From NCBI RefSeq assembly GCF_004769575.1, contig NZ_RQGA01000010.1, positions 46,142 through 110,141 of the forward strand: a DNA stretch of 64,000 bases, written 5' to 3'. This document shows positions 25,637 through 36,500 of this stretch, one piece after another. The notes beneath the pieces are model-generated. The model was not told where the DNA came from, made no database searches, and was given only the letters and a program-made list of their open reading frames with translations. Position 1 is the first letter of the stretch. Every line of letters begins with the position of its first letter. The stretch comes from Leptospira perdikensis (GTDB lineage Bacteria; Spirochaetota; Leptospiria; Leptospirales; Leptospiraceae). Position numbers and translations under genes: made by a program.

Positions 25637-26227
25637 ATGAGCTTTTTCAAAAGAAAAAAGAATTGGATCTTCGATATGGATGGCACTCTAACCATAGCTA
25701 ATCATGATTTTGATGCCATCAAAAGAGAATTAGAGATTCCCTTAGATACAGATATACTCACTTCATTATCCAAACTTTCCAAAGAGGAAGCAGAAAAGAA
25801 ACACACTCAACTGAACGGAATTGAACTAAAAATTGCAAAGTCATCAATTCCCTCTCCTGGCAGTTCTGAATTACTACAAGAAATCAAAACACAAACAAAC
25901 AACTTAGGTATTCTAACAAGAAATAGTTTTTCTAATTCAATCGAAACTTTGAAAGCAACTGGCCTTATCGATTACTTTGATTCCAATTTTATCTTTTGTA
26001 GAGAACGAGCCATACCGAAACCCAATCCTGAGGGAATCTTTCGTTTGATGGATCTTTGGAAAGCCAATCCAATGGAAACTGTTATGATCGGAGACTATGT
26101 TTACGATTTAGACGCTGGCTCTGCGGCCGGAGTAGAAACCATCTACATTGATCCTACAGGAACATTTCCATTTAGAGAATCGGCAACTCATTGTATCAGG
26201 GAATTAGGCGAAATCCTAAACCTATAA
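25637..26227 (+). CDS. HAD-family hydrolase, phosphoglycolate phosphatase-like
   Basis: A 196-residue HAD phosphatase with motif I DMDGTLT (D13, D15), motif II in LGILTRNS, the motif III lysine in KPNPEGI, and motif IV GDYVYDLDAG. A small helical cap lies between motifs I and II. It follows mobA by 12 bp and is probably the last gene of the moaA operon. The substrate is unknown; proteins of this type often remove damaged or side-product phosphates. Whether it serves Moco synthesis is open. Confidence 0.85.
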   Translation: MSFFKRKKNWIFDMDGTLTIANHDFDAIKRELEIPLDTDILTSLSKLSKEEAEKKHTQLNGIELKIAKSSIPSPGSSELLQEIKTQTNNLGILTRNSFSNSIETLKATGLIDYFDSNFIFCRERAIPKPNPEGIFRLMDLWKANPMETVMIGDYVYDLDAGSAAGVETIYIDPTGTFPFRESATHCIRELGEILNL

Positions 26228-26429
26228 ACCTAACAGAATGAAGGTTAGTTTAGACCCGAAGGAAGATTGTAGCGTAATCCACGAAAATTCACAATAGAAT
26301 CCCTAATACCACGACAACGCAAATACTTTCAAATATACTAATACTCGTAATTTCAAAAATTTCCCTTAAACCCGGAAATCCAACAATACAAGTGAATAAA
26401 ATATTTCCTCCACTTGTTAAAATAAGGAG

Positions 26430-27617
26430 ATGCGTTTTTCTATTTTTTTGCCAATTTTATCTTTTTCATTCTTCCTGATTTCGTGTAATGGACAATCAAC
26501 AAAAAATGATTTATCTGGACTTTTACTCTTAGGCTCTTTAGGAATACAATCAAACACAACTCTCGAAGATCGATTCCAAACGGCACAGGTAACCACTTTC
26601 TATAGAAAAGATGGAATTTTTCAATTTCAAGATATACTCATTGAATACAAATTAAAGAATCCAAAAGAAAACTCGGAAACTGTGGAAGCTTTTTTCGGAA
26701 ACCCAAATGATATAACCTATAGTTCACTAACTAACAAAATTTCAGGACACATCACTCAAAAGGAAGATTTATATCAAACAAATTCAGTTGTGTTTTCTTA
26801 TTCAGATTTCACAAAAAAATTCAAAGTCTTTTTAACTGTAAAAAAAGATGGAAAAATTTTATCATTACGAGAGTTCACAACTACCCCACCAAGTCCGCCA
26901 AACATACCTCCAAATTCCATAACCTTACCACCTATAAGTTACGAAAACAATCGATCACTCATCGGCGGAACGGAATACCAGGTAATACGTGTAAAATTCC
27001 AAGCCGGCTCAGACCTTAGTGCCTATAAAAAATTAGATGCATACATTGGAAGACCAAGTATCATTACTATGGCAGCAGATAATTATAACGTAATTAATTA
27101 TATTTCTGCATCATCATACAACGAATCGCTCAACTACTTTTTATTCCTAACTCCTGAATTGAATGCATCCTATAAAATCATTGTTGTTGGTTCAACAACA
27201 GATGCAAAAGGAAATAGGAGTGTCGATACTGTTCCACCACCGCCACCGCCATCCCCTTGTGCAGGAAGTGTAAATGCGCCCACTACGATAGGCAATTGTT
27301 CCGAACATTGTTTGGTCGTCGATTTGGTCGGCAATCAAATGCAATATACCGCAAAAACAACCATTGGGACCAATACAGAAGAATATTTATCTTTAGATGC
27401 TGATAACACAACACCGAGCGGAGGTACGGGACCCACAAATTATTCCTGGATAGAATTTTTCTCTCCGATTGCAGCAGGAGAATACCAAACAGATATAAGA
27501 TCTTTTGATGTAACTGCTTATAATAACCAATGTATTGTGATATCCTCCTATCTTGTACAAGACGGTCCCGGCGGGTTTAAAGATAATTATATAATGGGGA
27601 AAGTGAATGTACCGTAA
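26430..27617 (+). CDS. Lipoprotein with Pro-rich linker and C-terminal domain
   Basis: A 395-residue lipoprotein. The signal peptide ends in FLISC (Cys 19). The central region has two similar beta-rich parts separated by a Pro-rich stretch near residue 155. A PPPPPPSP linker near 270 leads to a C-terminal domain with paired cysteines (CAG, CSEHC, CIV). No known domain was recognised. The AAGGAG ribosome binding site directly abuts the ATG at 26430, an unusually short spacing. The 202 bp upstream hold an AT-rich promoter region and a weak hairpin near 26230. Confidence 0.65.
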   Translation: MRFSIFLPILSFSFFLISCNGQSTKNDLSGLLLLGSLGIQSNTTLEDRFQTAQVTTFYRKDGIFQFQDILIEYKLKNPKENSETVEAFFGNPNDITYSSLTNKISGHITQKEDLYQTNSVVFSYSDFTKKFKVFLTVKKDGKILSLREFTTTPPSPPNIPPNSITLPPISYENNRSLIGGTEYQVIRVKFQAGSDLSAYKKLDAYIGRPSIITMAADNYNVINYISASSYNESLNYFLFLTPELNASYKIIVVGSTTDAKGNRSVDTVPPPPPPSPCAGSVNAPTTIGNCSEHCLVVDLVGNQMQYTAKTTIGTNTEEYLSLDADNTTPSGGTGPTNYSWIEFFSPIAAGEYQTDIRSFDVTAYNNQCIVISSYLVQDGPGGFKDNYIMGKVNVP

Positions 27618-27643
27618 CTATATTATATGGGACACAGGAGTTC

Positions 27644-28585
27644 TTAAATCTGAATTGGATTCTGATTCAGGATGGGAAATCGAATTTCAAAACGAGTACC
27701 ATTTGTTTCTTCAGTAAGCAATGTCCCTCTTAGTTGTTTCACTAAATTTTTAACTAGTGTAAGGCCAATTCCTTTTCCATCTAAAAAATCGGTTCCTAAA
27801 CCCAAACCATCGTCCTCGACTATAAGGACAAATAAATCATCCATCTTTCCCAAACTTACTTCAATTTTCCCATAGTTTCGATTCATGAAGGCATGGCGAA
27901 AAGAATTGGAAACAAGTTCATTAAGTATAAGCCCCATTGGAATGGCCCGATCAAGATCCATCTCCAAACCGTCTTCGATGGATTCATACAATTCTATTTT
28001 ATTTCGTTCATTCACATAAGTAATTTTCAAATTACCTAAAATCGAATTAAAAATAAGATTTAAATCTACATATAATAAATTAGGTGATCCATAGATAATC
28101 TTATGGACCGATGCAATAGCCATAATTCTATTTTGAATCAAACCTAAAGAAGAAGTTAACTTTAGATCATTCTCCGATTCGGCCTGCATTGCCAAAAGTC
28201 CAGATATGATCTGTAAATTGTTATTTACTCTGTGATGAATTTCCGTTAGTAGTTTTGATTTTAGTTTCAAATCTGATTTGATTTGTCTTTCATGTTCTAT
28301 TCTTTGAGTTTGTTCCTTTTTCACAGAATGAACATACAAAAAAATTAGAAAAAACATTGCATACAAATCCTTAAAAAAACCTTCATATTCATCAAAATAA
28401 TCGATTGAATATCCATGTTCAAAGACATTTGAAATACTTACATAACAAGGGATCACTGCCAAAATTAATACGAACATCCCTTCTCCGCGATAATTCGGAT
28501 TACGAATCAAATTTTTGATGATGATAAAAAATGCAACCACGTAGACAAATAAAGACAAAAGATTGAGTAGTGCTATAAAATTCAT
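27644..28585 (-). CDS. Membrane-anchored histidine kinase (HisKA_2 type)
   Basis: A 313-residue sensor kinase. About four hydrophobic segments occupy residues 5-105. A HisKA_2 dimerisation helix follows with TEIHHRVNNNLQIISGLL (phospho-acceptor His in the first HH pair). The HATPase domain shows the LNELVSNSFRHAF N box and the DDGLGLG and GKGIGLTLVKNL G boxes. No response regulator gene is adjacent, so the partner must be elsewhere. It starts 1 bp after the stop of the small membrane protein at 28587, a coupled pair. Confidence 0.85.
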   Translation of the reverse strand: MNFIALLNLLSLFVYVVAFFIIIKNLIRNPNYRGEGMFVLILAVIPCYVSISNVFEHGYSIDYFDEYEGFFKDLYAMFFLIFLYVHSVKKEQTQRIEHERQIKSDLKLKSKLLTEIHHRVNNNLQIISGLLAMQAESENDLKLTSSLGLIQNRIMAIASVHKIIYGSPNLLYVDLNLIFNSILGNLKITYVNERNKIELYESIEDGLEMDLDRAIPMGLILNELVSNSFRHAFMNRNYGKIEVSLGKMDDLFVLIVEDDGLGLGTDFLDGKGIGLTLVKNLVKQLRGTLLTEETNGTRFEIRFPILNQNPIQI

Positions 28586-28586
28586 A

Positions 28587-28853
28587 TCAACGTAACGACA
28601 CCAAAATTTCTTTTTTCAAACTCACTAAAAAAAAGAGAGAGGAAATAAAATAAAATGAATGTTCCAAAATATTAAAAAAATCTGGGAACCAGAAACCTTC
28701 AACGACCGTAAAAATATTACTGAGCCAAACACAGAAAAAACTAAAAATTAAAAAATAGAATTTAGGAATGAGACCGGACCAAAGTAAACGTAAGGTAATC
28801 AACAACCCGATGCTATCAAAAACAAGATTCAATACTTCACTAATTTGATACAT
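28587..28853 (-). CDS. Small membrane protein resembling the kinase sensor segment
   Basis: An 88-residue protein with three hydrophobic segments. Its second half (FLIFSFF...SNIFTVVEG...DFFNILEHSF...FFLVSLKKEI) resembles residues 35-95 of the adjacent kinase (FVLILAV...SNVFEHG...YFDEYEGFF...FFLIF...SVKKEQ) in the spacing of SN-F, FD/FN-x-x-E, FFL and KKE. It looks like a duplicated sensor module and may pair with the kinase in the membrane. The gene is first in the two-gene unit. Confidence 0.55.
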   Translation of the reverse strand: MYQISEVLNLVFDSIGLLITLRLLWSGLIPKFYFLIFSFFCVWLSNIFTVVEGFWFPDFFNILEHSFYFISSLFFLVSLKKEILVSLR

Positions 28854-29032
28854 ATTCTGTCGAACCCAAAAAATCTGGATTAGTTAGAGGACAAACTATA
28901 ACAGAATTTGGATTGTGGTAAAGTGATTATTTAGGAAATAAGGAAGATAAAATCTTCTAATCACAAAAGAATTCGCTACATAGAAAGAAATTATGATTGA
29001 TTAAGACTTAATTTATTTCATACCAAAACAAA

Positions 29033-29530
29033 ATGTTAGATTATTCTTACCTACCATTTTCAGCCAAAATCGAAATCATTGGCATCAATCCATTTGTTTT
29101 TTTACCTGACTCCGTTTTGCAATCGTTAATGCTCCAAGCAGGGACAAACAAAGGCAAAATTCGAGTCCATATCAAAATAGAAGGATTTGAGTTTACGCAA
29201 ACACTCGTTAAGTATAGCGGCTACTGGCGACTCTACTTAAACACACCTATGCGATCTACGGCAAAAAAAGAAGTGGGGGACCGTGCCAAGTTTGAAATCA
29301 GATTCAATCCAGAAAAAAAAGAACACCCCGTATCTTTGGAGTTAAAAACGGCACTGGAAAAAAACAAAAAGGCAAAAGCTAAGTTTGAAAGTTTAAGCCC
29401 TTCACTTCAAAACGAATTGATGCGATATATCTTTGGACTCAAATCAGAAAAAACTAAAATTGAAAATGTAGAACGAGCCATCCAATATTTGTTAGGCAAA
29501 GGAAAGTTTCTTGGTAGGGAAATCAGTTAA
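29033..29530 (+). CDS. YdeI/OmpD-associated family protein (DUF1905 domain)
   Basis: A 165-residue soluble protein. The first half is a DUF1905-type beta-barrel: FSAKIEIIG, VFLPDSVLQSL, YWRLYLNTPMRS and VGDRAKFEIRF. The second half is the short YdeI-type helical tail (LKTALEKNKKAKAKFESLSPSLQNELMRYI). The family is common in soil and environmental bacteria but its function is not established. It is a single gene, convergent with the peptidase gene at 29562. Confidence 0.8.
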   Translation: MLDYSYLPFSAKIEIIGINPFVFLPDSVLQSLMLQAGTNKGKIRVHIKIEGFEFTQTLVKYSGYWRLYLNTPMRSTAKKEVGDRAKFEIRFNPEKKEHPVSLELKTALEKNKKAKAKFESLSPSLQNELMRYIFGLKSEKTKIENVERAIQYLLGKGKFLGREIS

Positions 29531-29561
29531 ATTCCCTACCGATGACTCTATAGTAGAAATT

Positions 29562-30551
29562 TCAAACCAAGTCCATTGGTTTTATTTTTGCTAATCGCAA
29601 AACGTCAGTCAGAAATTTCCGATGACTAATGATGGATTCTTGTTTCAATTCTCTCGTTGGATTAAAAATACCACGTTTACGAAATATTTTCCAAGGATCT
29701 AATTGAATGTCGGACCAGGTTCCAATCTCCAAGGTTAAAGGAAGAAATCTAGATCCGTTAATATCAGTATCAGGTTTTATTTTTTGGTATTCGTTGTACA
29801 ATCTATCCCAGAGGTCACCATGAGTTGTATATGTCTCACTTTGCGGACCAAACCTATACAAAATATGATTAAACTTTGTTGTCAGGTAATTTGCAATATT
29901 CTGGAATAAAGTCTCGTCAGCACACTGTTCATGTGTTCCCGCATAAGGCCACCACACATGGTCCACTGCACCAAAGCCGGAATGAATATCAATCACAGGA
30001 ATCATTTTATTTTCTGCAGGTAACAGATATTCGGCGTAAAATCTGTCCAAAACTTTAGATTCAGATTGTAAGACATTACCTCTATAATACGGAAACAAAT
30101 TCGAAATTTTATGTCCGCCAAAAAAGAAAGGTGCTTTCACTGCTTCCACACCGGAGTTTCTCATCAAATCAACCCCACCAGGGTTCGACCTACGTTTCAT
30201 TGCAACCCCACCAGGATTTAAAATAGGAATACAAACAATTCCTAATTCTCCATCTCTAATTTCCTTATATAAATCTGAGGTTTTACGAGCGAAGAGATCA
30301 TCTAAAAAATCTAATAAAACACGAATTCCAATTGTTTCAAGTCCGTGTACTCCGGCGACAAGACCGGCTACGTTTCGTTTAATAGCTTTTTCTTTTCCAA
30401 TTTCTAAAACATAAATGGGAAAACGAAATCCTTCAGCCGTTTTTGTTGAGAACCCATATTGTCGGAAGCGAACTAGTTTGCCACCTAACTTTACTATCTT
30501 TAAAATTCTATTTTCGTATCGATTGAGACGTTTCATTCCTCTAAGCATCAA
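29562..30551 (-). CDS. M14-type zinc carboxypeptidase-like protein
   Basis: A 329-residue protein with the zinc-site layout of the M14 family: GVHGLETIG (H-x-x-E), IPILNPGGVAMKRRSNPGGVDLMRN, DIHSGFGAVD with the third zinc His, and the catalytic-type Glu in LTLEIGTWSD. It most resembles the DUF2817/succinylglutamate desuccinylase-like branch. No signal peptide is evident, so it probably acts in the cytoplasm on a small amidated or peptide substrate, which is not predictable. Confidence 0.7.
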   Translation of the reverse strand: MMLRGMKRLNRYENRILKIVKLGGKLVRFRQYGFSTKTAEGFRFPIYVLEIGKEKAIKRNVAGLVAGVHGLETIGIRVLLDFLDDLFARKTSDLYKEIRDGELGIVCIPILNPGGVAMKRRSNPGGVDLMRNSGVEAVKAPFFFGGHKISNLFPYYRGNVLQSESKVLDRFYAEYLLPAENKMIPVIDIHSGFGAVDHVWWPYAGTHEQCADETLFQNIANYLTTKFNHILYRFGPQSETYTTHGDLWDRLYNEYQKIKPDTDINGSRFLPLTLEIGTWSDIQLDPWKIFRKRGIFNPTRELKQESIISHRKFLTDVLRLAKIKPMDLV

Positions 30552-30803
30552 TAATTAACCTACAAACCCTCATTCTATTACTAGAAAACTGCCGAACCAA
30601 AAATATCAGAACCGACAGAACTCATAATCTCAAACGGAATCGTTTTAGAGAAATTCTATTTAATTAATTTGTATTACAATTTGGTTACGAAAAAAATAAG
30701 AAGTTAAGGAAAATCAAAAATAATATCGAATGAAACAAAGCCCATATAAATATTTCCTGATTTTCATTTACGACAAAACGGAAATTTATTTAAAGTCGAT
30801 CCT

Positions 30804-31778
30804 ATGGGACAACCAACAAAGAAAACCAAACCCCAAAAATATAGGGAAGAGGTGATCACCACAAATGGTATTAATATTCGTGTAGGCCTTTGGCATGGTA
30901 CCAAACAAACCATTGTTTGTCTTCACGGTTTGTCTGGGAATTTATACTCTATGAAACCTTTGGCAGAAAGATTGAACCGTTTCGGATATAGAGTTTTATC
31001 TTATGATTTACGAGGTCGAGGAAAATCAGATAAACCAAAATCCGGATATGGATTCAAAAACCATATCAAAGATTTGAGAGGTATCATTGCTCATTATAAA
31101 ATTAAAAATCCAATCTTTTTTGCGCATTCTTTCGGGTGTATGATTGCTCTACGTTATGCGATTGCCTACCCGGAACTTGTAAAAGCAATGATCTTAATGG
31201 ATGGAGGTGGACTTCTCAGCTTACTAAAACGAATACAAGTTCTAAAAGTCTTAAAACAATCGTTTGAAAGATTAGATATTACCTACCCATCAGTATCTGA
31301 ATATTTGAAACTAATCAAAAACTCCCCTCTTGTTCCACACTGGTCAAAAGAAATAGAAGAATACTTTCGATTGGAATTAGACAAAAAAGAAGATGGATTT
31401 GTCTGTCACATGCCTGGATTTGTGATGGAAGAAGAATTGAAGGAGATGGGGGGTTCTATGTATTTTCATAAAATATTCAAAAATTTAATCCAAAATCCCA
31501 AAAAAGTAATCTCAAAAGTCAAAGAGAACAAACATCTAGAATTTGAAAAGATTGAATCTCCTACTCTCATCCTTCGCGCAACTGAGATGAACTTATTTCC
31601 GAACGATGATTTACTACCAAAAGAATCGTTCGAATCTATGTTAAACCGAATTCCTTATTCTATTGGAAAAGAAATCAAAACAAATCATTATGGAATACTT
31701 TTTGATAAACTAAAGGATAGAGATGAAAGTATTGAAAACTTTCTCTCAGGTCTAAATGGGAGAAAAAGATTCAATTGA
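30804..31778 (+). CDS. Alpha/beta hydrolase
   Basis: A 324-residue alpha/beta hydrolase. The oxyanion-hole motif is CLHGLSGN, the strand-4 region is YDLRGRGKSDKP, the nucleophile elbow is AHSFGC with Ser as nucleophile, and the final histidine is in NHYGILFD. There is no export signal. The 252 bp upstream are AT-rich and contain no other gene. The substrate is unknown; esterase or lactonase activity is typical of this fold. Confidence 0.85.
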   Translation: MGQPTKKTKPQKYREEVITTNGINIRVGLWHGTKQTIVCLHGLSGNLYSMKPLAERLNRFGYRVLSYDLRGRGKSDKPKSGYGFKNHIKDLRGIIAHYKIKNPIFFAHSFGCMIALRYAIAYPELVKAMILMDGGGLLSLLKRIQVLKVLKQSFERLDITYPSVSEYLKLIKNSPLVPHWSKEIEEYFRLELDKKEDGFVCHMPGFVMEEELKEMGGSMYFHKIFKNLIQNPKKVISKVKENKHLEFEKIESPTLILRATEMNLFPNDDLLPKESFESMLNRIPYSIGKEIKTNHYGILFDKLKDRDESIENFLSGLNGRKRFN

Positions 31779-31857
31779 TTCCGTGTGAATATCAAGGAAC
31801 AAAACAGAACCGATATTTCACTTATCGATTATAAAATCGAAATGAGTGGTCTTAATC

Positions 31858-31891
31858 AACAAGGGATTCCCAAAGAACGAAATCCCTTGTT
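31858..31891. terminator. Bidirectional terminator hairpin
   Basis: An 11-bp perfect inverted repeat (AACAAGGGATT at 31858-31868 and AATCCCTTGTT at 31881-31891) lies between the hydrolase stop and the stop of the small secreted protein gene on the other strand. It can serve both. Confidence 0.65.
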
Positions 31892-31900
31892 AAAATCTTT

Positions 31901-32179
31901 TTACGGGTGGCCTTTTCCCTTACACTTTCCACCCTTTACTGTAGAGTCCCAATAACAATCAGGGTTTTTCAAACACTTAGTACTGTCTGGTTTTTTGGTA
32001 CAAAGTTTATGTACTTTATCTTCCACCTTATCTGGGTTTAGTGCTGGTTCATTTTCCGCAGTTTCTACTTTGCCTTGCATCTGGCAGGAGAGATCATTTT
32101 CCTCACATTCTTCAGCAAACACGGGAGAGAGAGAAAAAAGAAAAACCACCAGTAACTTTAGAATTAAAAATCGATTCAT
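31901..32179 (-). CDS. Small secreted Cys-rich protein
   Basis: About 92 residues from the ATG at 32179, which has an AAGGAG ribosome binding site at the proper distance; a GTG two codons upstream would be too close. A signal peptide (LILKLLVVFLFSLSPVFA) ends before EECEEN. The mature protein of about 70 residues has six cysteines, with a C-terminal basic GGKCKGKGHP tail. It is probably a disulfide-bonded periplasmic protein. No family was recognised. Confidence 0.65.
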   Translation of the reverse strand: MNRFLILKLLVVFLFSLSPVFAEECEENDLSCQMQGKVETAENEPALNPDKVEDKVHKLCTKKPDSTKCLKNPDCYWDSTVKGGKCKGKGHP

Positions 32180-32421
32180 ATCCACTCCTTATACTTTCCC
32201 AATTTCGTAGAGGGTAAATATACCAAGGAATAGAATCTTAAGGCAATAATTTTTTTACTCTTTTTGGTGCGGATTCCTCATTGAATATTCCAATTTCATG
32301 ATGCAAACATTCATTACAATTGCATTGACTACTTCCGTACAATTCCTAAGTTATGGTTAGATACCAAACCAATCGATTTCTTATAGAGTTTCGCTTGTTT
32401 GTCTAATGGATCTTTAATGAA

Positions 32422-33027
32422 ATGAAAACGCATACAGAAAAGGAACGATGTTCCTGGTGTTTGAAATTTGACCAATACATCCAATACCATGACGAAGAAT
32501 GGGGTGTACCTGTACACGATGACAAAACACATTTTGAATTTTTGATTTTAGAAGGTGCACAAGCTGGACTCAGTTGGTCAACTATCCTTAAAAAACGAGA
32601 AGGTTATAGAAAAGTTTTTGCAAACTTTGATCCGACAAAGGTCGCCAAATTCACTGATAAAAAACTAGAAAAAATTCTTTTGGATCCATCTATTGTAAGG
32701 AATCGATTGAAAGTATTTGCAGCTGTCAACAACGCAAAACGATTTTTAGAAATCCAAAAAGAATTTGGATCTTTTGATTTTTACATTTGGAGTTTTGTAA
32801 ACCACAAACCGATTCAGAATCGACGAAAGAGTTTAAAAGAAGTTCCGGCAACAACAAAAGAATCCGATGCCTTAAGTAAGGATTTAATTAAACGTGGATT
32901 CAAATTTGTGGGAAGTACGGTCATCTATGCACATATGCAAGCATGTGGGCTTGTCAATGACCATGTAGAAAGTTGTTTTCGTTATAAAGAGTTAACTTCT
33001 ACCTCTTCAAAACCCCATAAAAAATAA
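32422..33027 (+). CDS. tag: DNA-3-methyladenine glycosylase I
   Basis: A 201-residue Tag with the expected features: the N-terminal RCSWC and YHDEEWGVP zinc and active-site region, FEFLILEGAQAGLSW with the conserved Glu, FVNHKPIQN, and the C-terminal zinc ligands in HMQACGLVNDH. It removes 3-methyladenine from alkylated DNA. Its last 29 bp overlap the end of the tetR gene on the other strand. Confidence 0.95.
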   Translation: MKTHTEKERCSWCLKFDQYIQYHDEEWGVPVHDDKTHFEFLILEGAQAGLSWSTILKKREGYRKVFANFDPTKVAKFTDKKLEKILLDPSIVRNRLKVFAAVNNAKRFLEIQKEFGSFDFYIWSFVNHKPIQNRRKSLKEVPATTKESDALSKDLIKRGFKFVGSTVIYAHMQACGLVNDHVESCFRYKELTSTSSKPHKK

Positions 33028-33589
33028 CATTCACAACCTCCAATTGAAACTCATGAATGTTCAAAGGAACTGTAATCGAATTTTTATTACTAAGAATCAT
33101 CTCTATAGAAGAAAGAAAAAGATGAACAGCCACTTCAGGCATAAATCCATCCCGAAGTTCACCTCTCACCTTTGCCATATTAAAAATCTTTCCAATAGAT
33201 TCCGGAATTTCTTTTTCTCTTCGTTTTTTGAATCGTTCCATTTGTTGTGGAAACATTTCTGAAATTTCTCGGATAAACAAATCATTCATTACGTAAGGAG
33301 ATTCTTCCACAAGTGAGCGGTGCATTTTAGAAAACTTTTGCACCGCCGTGAGAGTTTCATCATTAGCAATTTCCTGAATGATCTTTTGAATCTCAGTTTG
33401 TTTATAATCCATATAAAATTCCATAAGGTCTTGTTTATTGGAATAATATTTATACAAAGTTTTACGGCTGATCTTTAGAGAACTAGCAATCTCTTCCATT
33501 TTTGTTTTCGAATATCCATATTTTAAGAAGAGCTCTTCTGCTTTTTCTAATATTCTAATCTGAACCGGATCCAAATTGAAATCCCTCAC
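32999..33589 (-). CDS. TetR-family regulator of the efflux operon
   Basis: A 196-residue TetR regulator. The N-terminal HTH reads AEELFLKYGYSKTKMEEIASSLKISRKTLYKYYSNKQDLMEFY; the C-terminal ligand domain is helical. It is the third gene of tolC-RND-tetR, overlapping the RND gene by 4 bp, so regulator and pump are co-expressed. A GTTTC/GAAAC dyad in front of tolC (38228-38248) is the likely binding site. Confidence 0.88.
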   Translation of the reverse strand: MRDFNLDPVQIRILEKAEELFLKYGYSKTKMEEIASSLKISRKTLYKYYSNKQDLMEFYMDYKQTEIQKIIQEIANDETLTAVQKFSKMHRSLVEESPYVMNDLFIREISEMFPQQMERFKKRREKEIPESIGKIFNMAKVRGELRDGFMPEVAVHLFLSSIEMILSNKNSITVPLNIHEFQLEVVNVIFYGVLKR

Positions 33590-36500
33590 TTTTTCTTCTG
33601 TTTCATAGAATCAATCAATCGCGTTATATATTGGTAGACCGCTGGAATCACATAGAGAGTCAAAATCGTGGAAGAAATCAATCCTCCAATTACAGTCACT
33701 CCCATACTGGTTCTCTGTTTCGAAGCTTCATTCAGTCCAATGACCACAGGCAACATACCAGCGATGAGTGCAATTGATGTCATTAAAATCGGTCGTAACC
33801 TTGCCCTACCCGCTTCGATGAGCGCAGTCCTTGTATCCACTCCAGTATTTTGTAAGTCTTTCGCAAAATCAATGAGAAGAATCGAATTTTTAGTAGCCAA
33901 TCCAAAAAGTAAAATCATTCCAATGTTAGCAAATATATCCATCGATTTTCCGGTAAGAAAAAGTCCGAAAAATGCACCAGTCATTGCCAAGGGAATCACT
34001 ACCAAAATAGAGATCGGAATGATAAAACTTTCATACAAAGAAGCAAGTACGAGATAAATAAACACAACTCCGAGGCCAAGGGCTATCGCCATATTTTTTC
34101 CCGTGGATTCCAAATTTTCTGTTTGTCCACTATAGGACAGTTTGAGTCCATCGGGAAGGGGTAATTCCTCTTTCAGTATCCTTTGTAATTCGGACATTGA
34201 GTATCCAGACCCGCGTCCATTAGGATTTGTATCTGCTGAAATTTCAACGGAACGACTTCTGTTTTGTCTTTGGATGCTGGCAGGCCCCGTCGTTGCGACA
34301 CCAGAAGTTACAAAAGAAAGTGGAACCAAGTAACCGTTGATATTCGGAACCATCACTTGTTTAAAATTCTTTTCTATATTTCTCTGATCTTCTAACATAC
34401 GAACACGAATATCATATTCGAGATTATTTTCACGAAATACGGCAGAGGTATCTCCTTCCACTATGGTTCTTAATTCTTTACCGAGAGATTGTGGATTGAC
34501 ACCTAACTTTACAATTTGTTCTCCTTTCGGAACAATTTTGAATTCAGGAGCACCATCTCTTAAACTGATATCTGGATCTGTTAAATCAGGAATTTTTTTG
34601 ATTTTTTCAAAGATAAGTTTACTATATGTTTCCACCTTTTCTGGTTCATTCCCTGTAATAACAAAGGAAAAAGATCGTTGTCCACCCCCGATTGCATCAT
34701 AGTTTTTAACTATAGGTTTTGCATCAGCATAAGGAACCAATTCCTTTCTAATATATTCCTTAAACTGAGGTGTATTTAGTTTTCTTTTTTTAGAAGATAC
34801 AAGTTCCACATAAATATCAATTTTGTTTTGTTTTACATATCCAGCAGTCAAATACACTTCCTTTTTTGATCGCAAAAGTGTATTTACTTCTTCATTTAGT
34901 TTTTTGGTAGCTTCAACACTAGAACCTGGTGGTAATTCAAAGGTCACCGTAAATTGTCCTAAATCTTGTGTGGGAATGAACTCTGATTTTAATGTTTTAG
35001 AAACAAAGATACTACTCACAAATATAAAGAAAGCAATCGCCAAAATAGATAACGGGTATTTGGTTGTAATCTCTAAAGTTTTTACATACCCATTGGTTAA
35101 TTTTTCCTGGAATCGGTCAAAGGCCTCTAAAGGAACTGAAAGAACCCTTTCCATTTTTCCTTTTTCTTTTGGATTGTGTTCCCCACCAAAGTAAGCCGAC
35201 ATCATCGGCGCAATGGTTAAAGCATCATACAAGGAAATGAGCAAGGCAAAACATACGGTAAGTCCAAAAGGGCGTAAAATTTGTCCAATCACACCATCAA
35301 TAAAAGCAATCGGCCCAAACACAGCAAGGATTGCAAATGTAGTAGCAAGAACAGCTAGAGTGACTTCTTTTGTTCCATCTAGGGCTGCTTGTTTACTATC
35401 TTTTCCCATTTCTTTATGCCTATGGATATTTTCTCTGACCACAATCGCATCATCAATGAGAAGTCCAACGGCAAGAGAAAGTGCAAGTAGAGTCATTTGA
35501 TTGATTGTAAATCCAGCAATACCCATAAGGATAAAGGAACCCAAGAGAGAAGTGGGTAACGCAAGACCTGTAATCAGAGTGGAACGAACACTTCCTAAAA
35601 AGAATAAAACCACAATGATAGTCAGTGCAATTCCAATATAAATAGATTCTTCTACGTCCCAAACATTATCTTTTACCACTTTAGAAGAATCATTATAATA
35701 ATCAAAACTTACATCAGGGAATTCTTTCTGCAGATCACTTACTTTCTTCTTCACTCCTTCAGCCACCTGCACAGAGTTAGCTCCCGATTGTTTATAAACT
35801 AGTAAAAACAATGCTGGTTTTCCATTCCAATACGCAAGGGAAGTCACATCTTCCGAACCCACAAGAACCCGACCCACATCCGACAATTGAATGGGTATTT
35901 CGTTATTTAAAAAACTAATGGGAACATTCCGAATTTCATCAAAACTTCGGTATTCGTTAATCGTTCGAAAAGATAAATCAGAATTTTCCCCGCGAACTTT
36001 TCCGGCCGGAATATTCGCACCACCTGCGGCAATTTTCTGTGAAACTTGAGAAGCTGACAAATTCCTTAATTTTAATTGATTTCGATCCAGCTCCACCCAA
36101 ATTTCCTTTTTCCTTCCTCCAACAATGTCTACAGATCCTACATTGTTTACAGAGATTAACCTTTGTTTAATGGTCTCGGAGGCAAAATCATAAAACTCAT
36201 TGTCTCCTAATTTGGATTGAAGGGAAATACTTAAAATCGGTTGGTCTGCTGGATCCAATCGTTTGATCACCGGTTCTTCTAGCTCTGCTGGCAATTTTTT
36301 CTTGGCAAAAGCAACTTTGTCGCGAATTTGTTGCTCCGCATAACTAATTACAGTTTCCGAAGAAAACTCAGCAACAATCACTGCCGATCCTTCGTTACAA
36401 ATTGATCTCAGCTTCTTTAATCCTGAAATGGTAGAAAGTTCATCTTCAATGGGTTTAGCGACCAAGGTTTCGATTTCATTCGGAGCAGCACCTGGATAGG

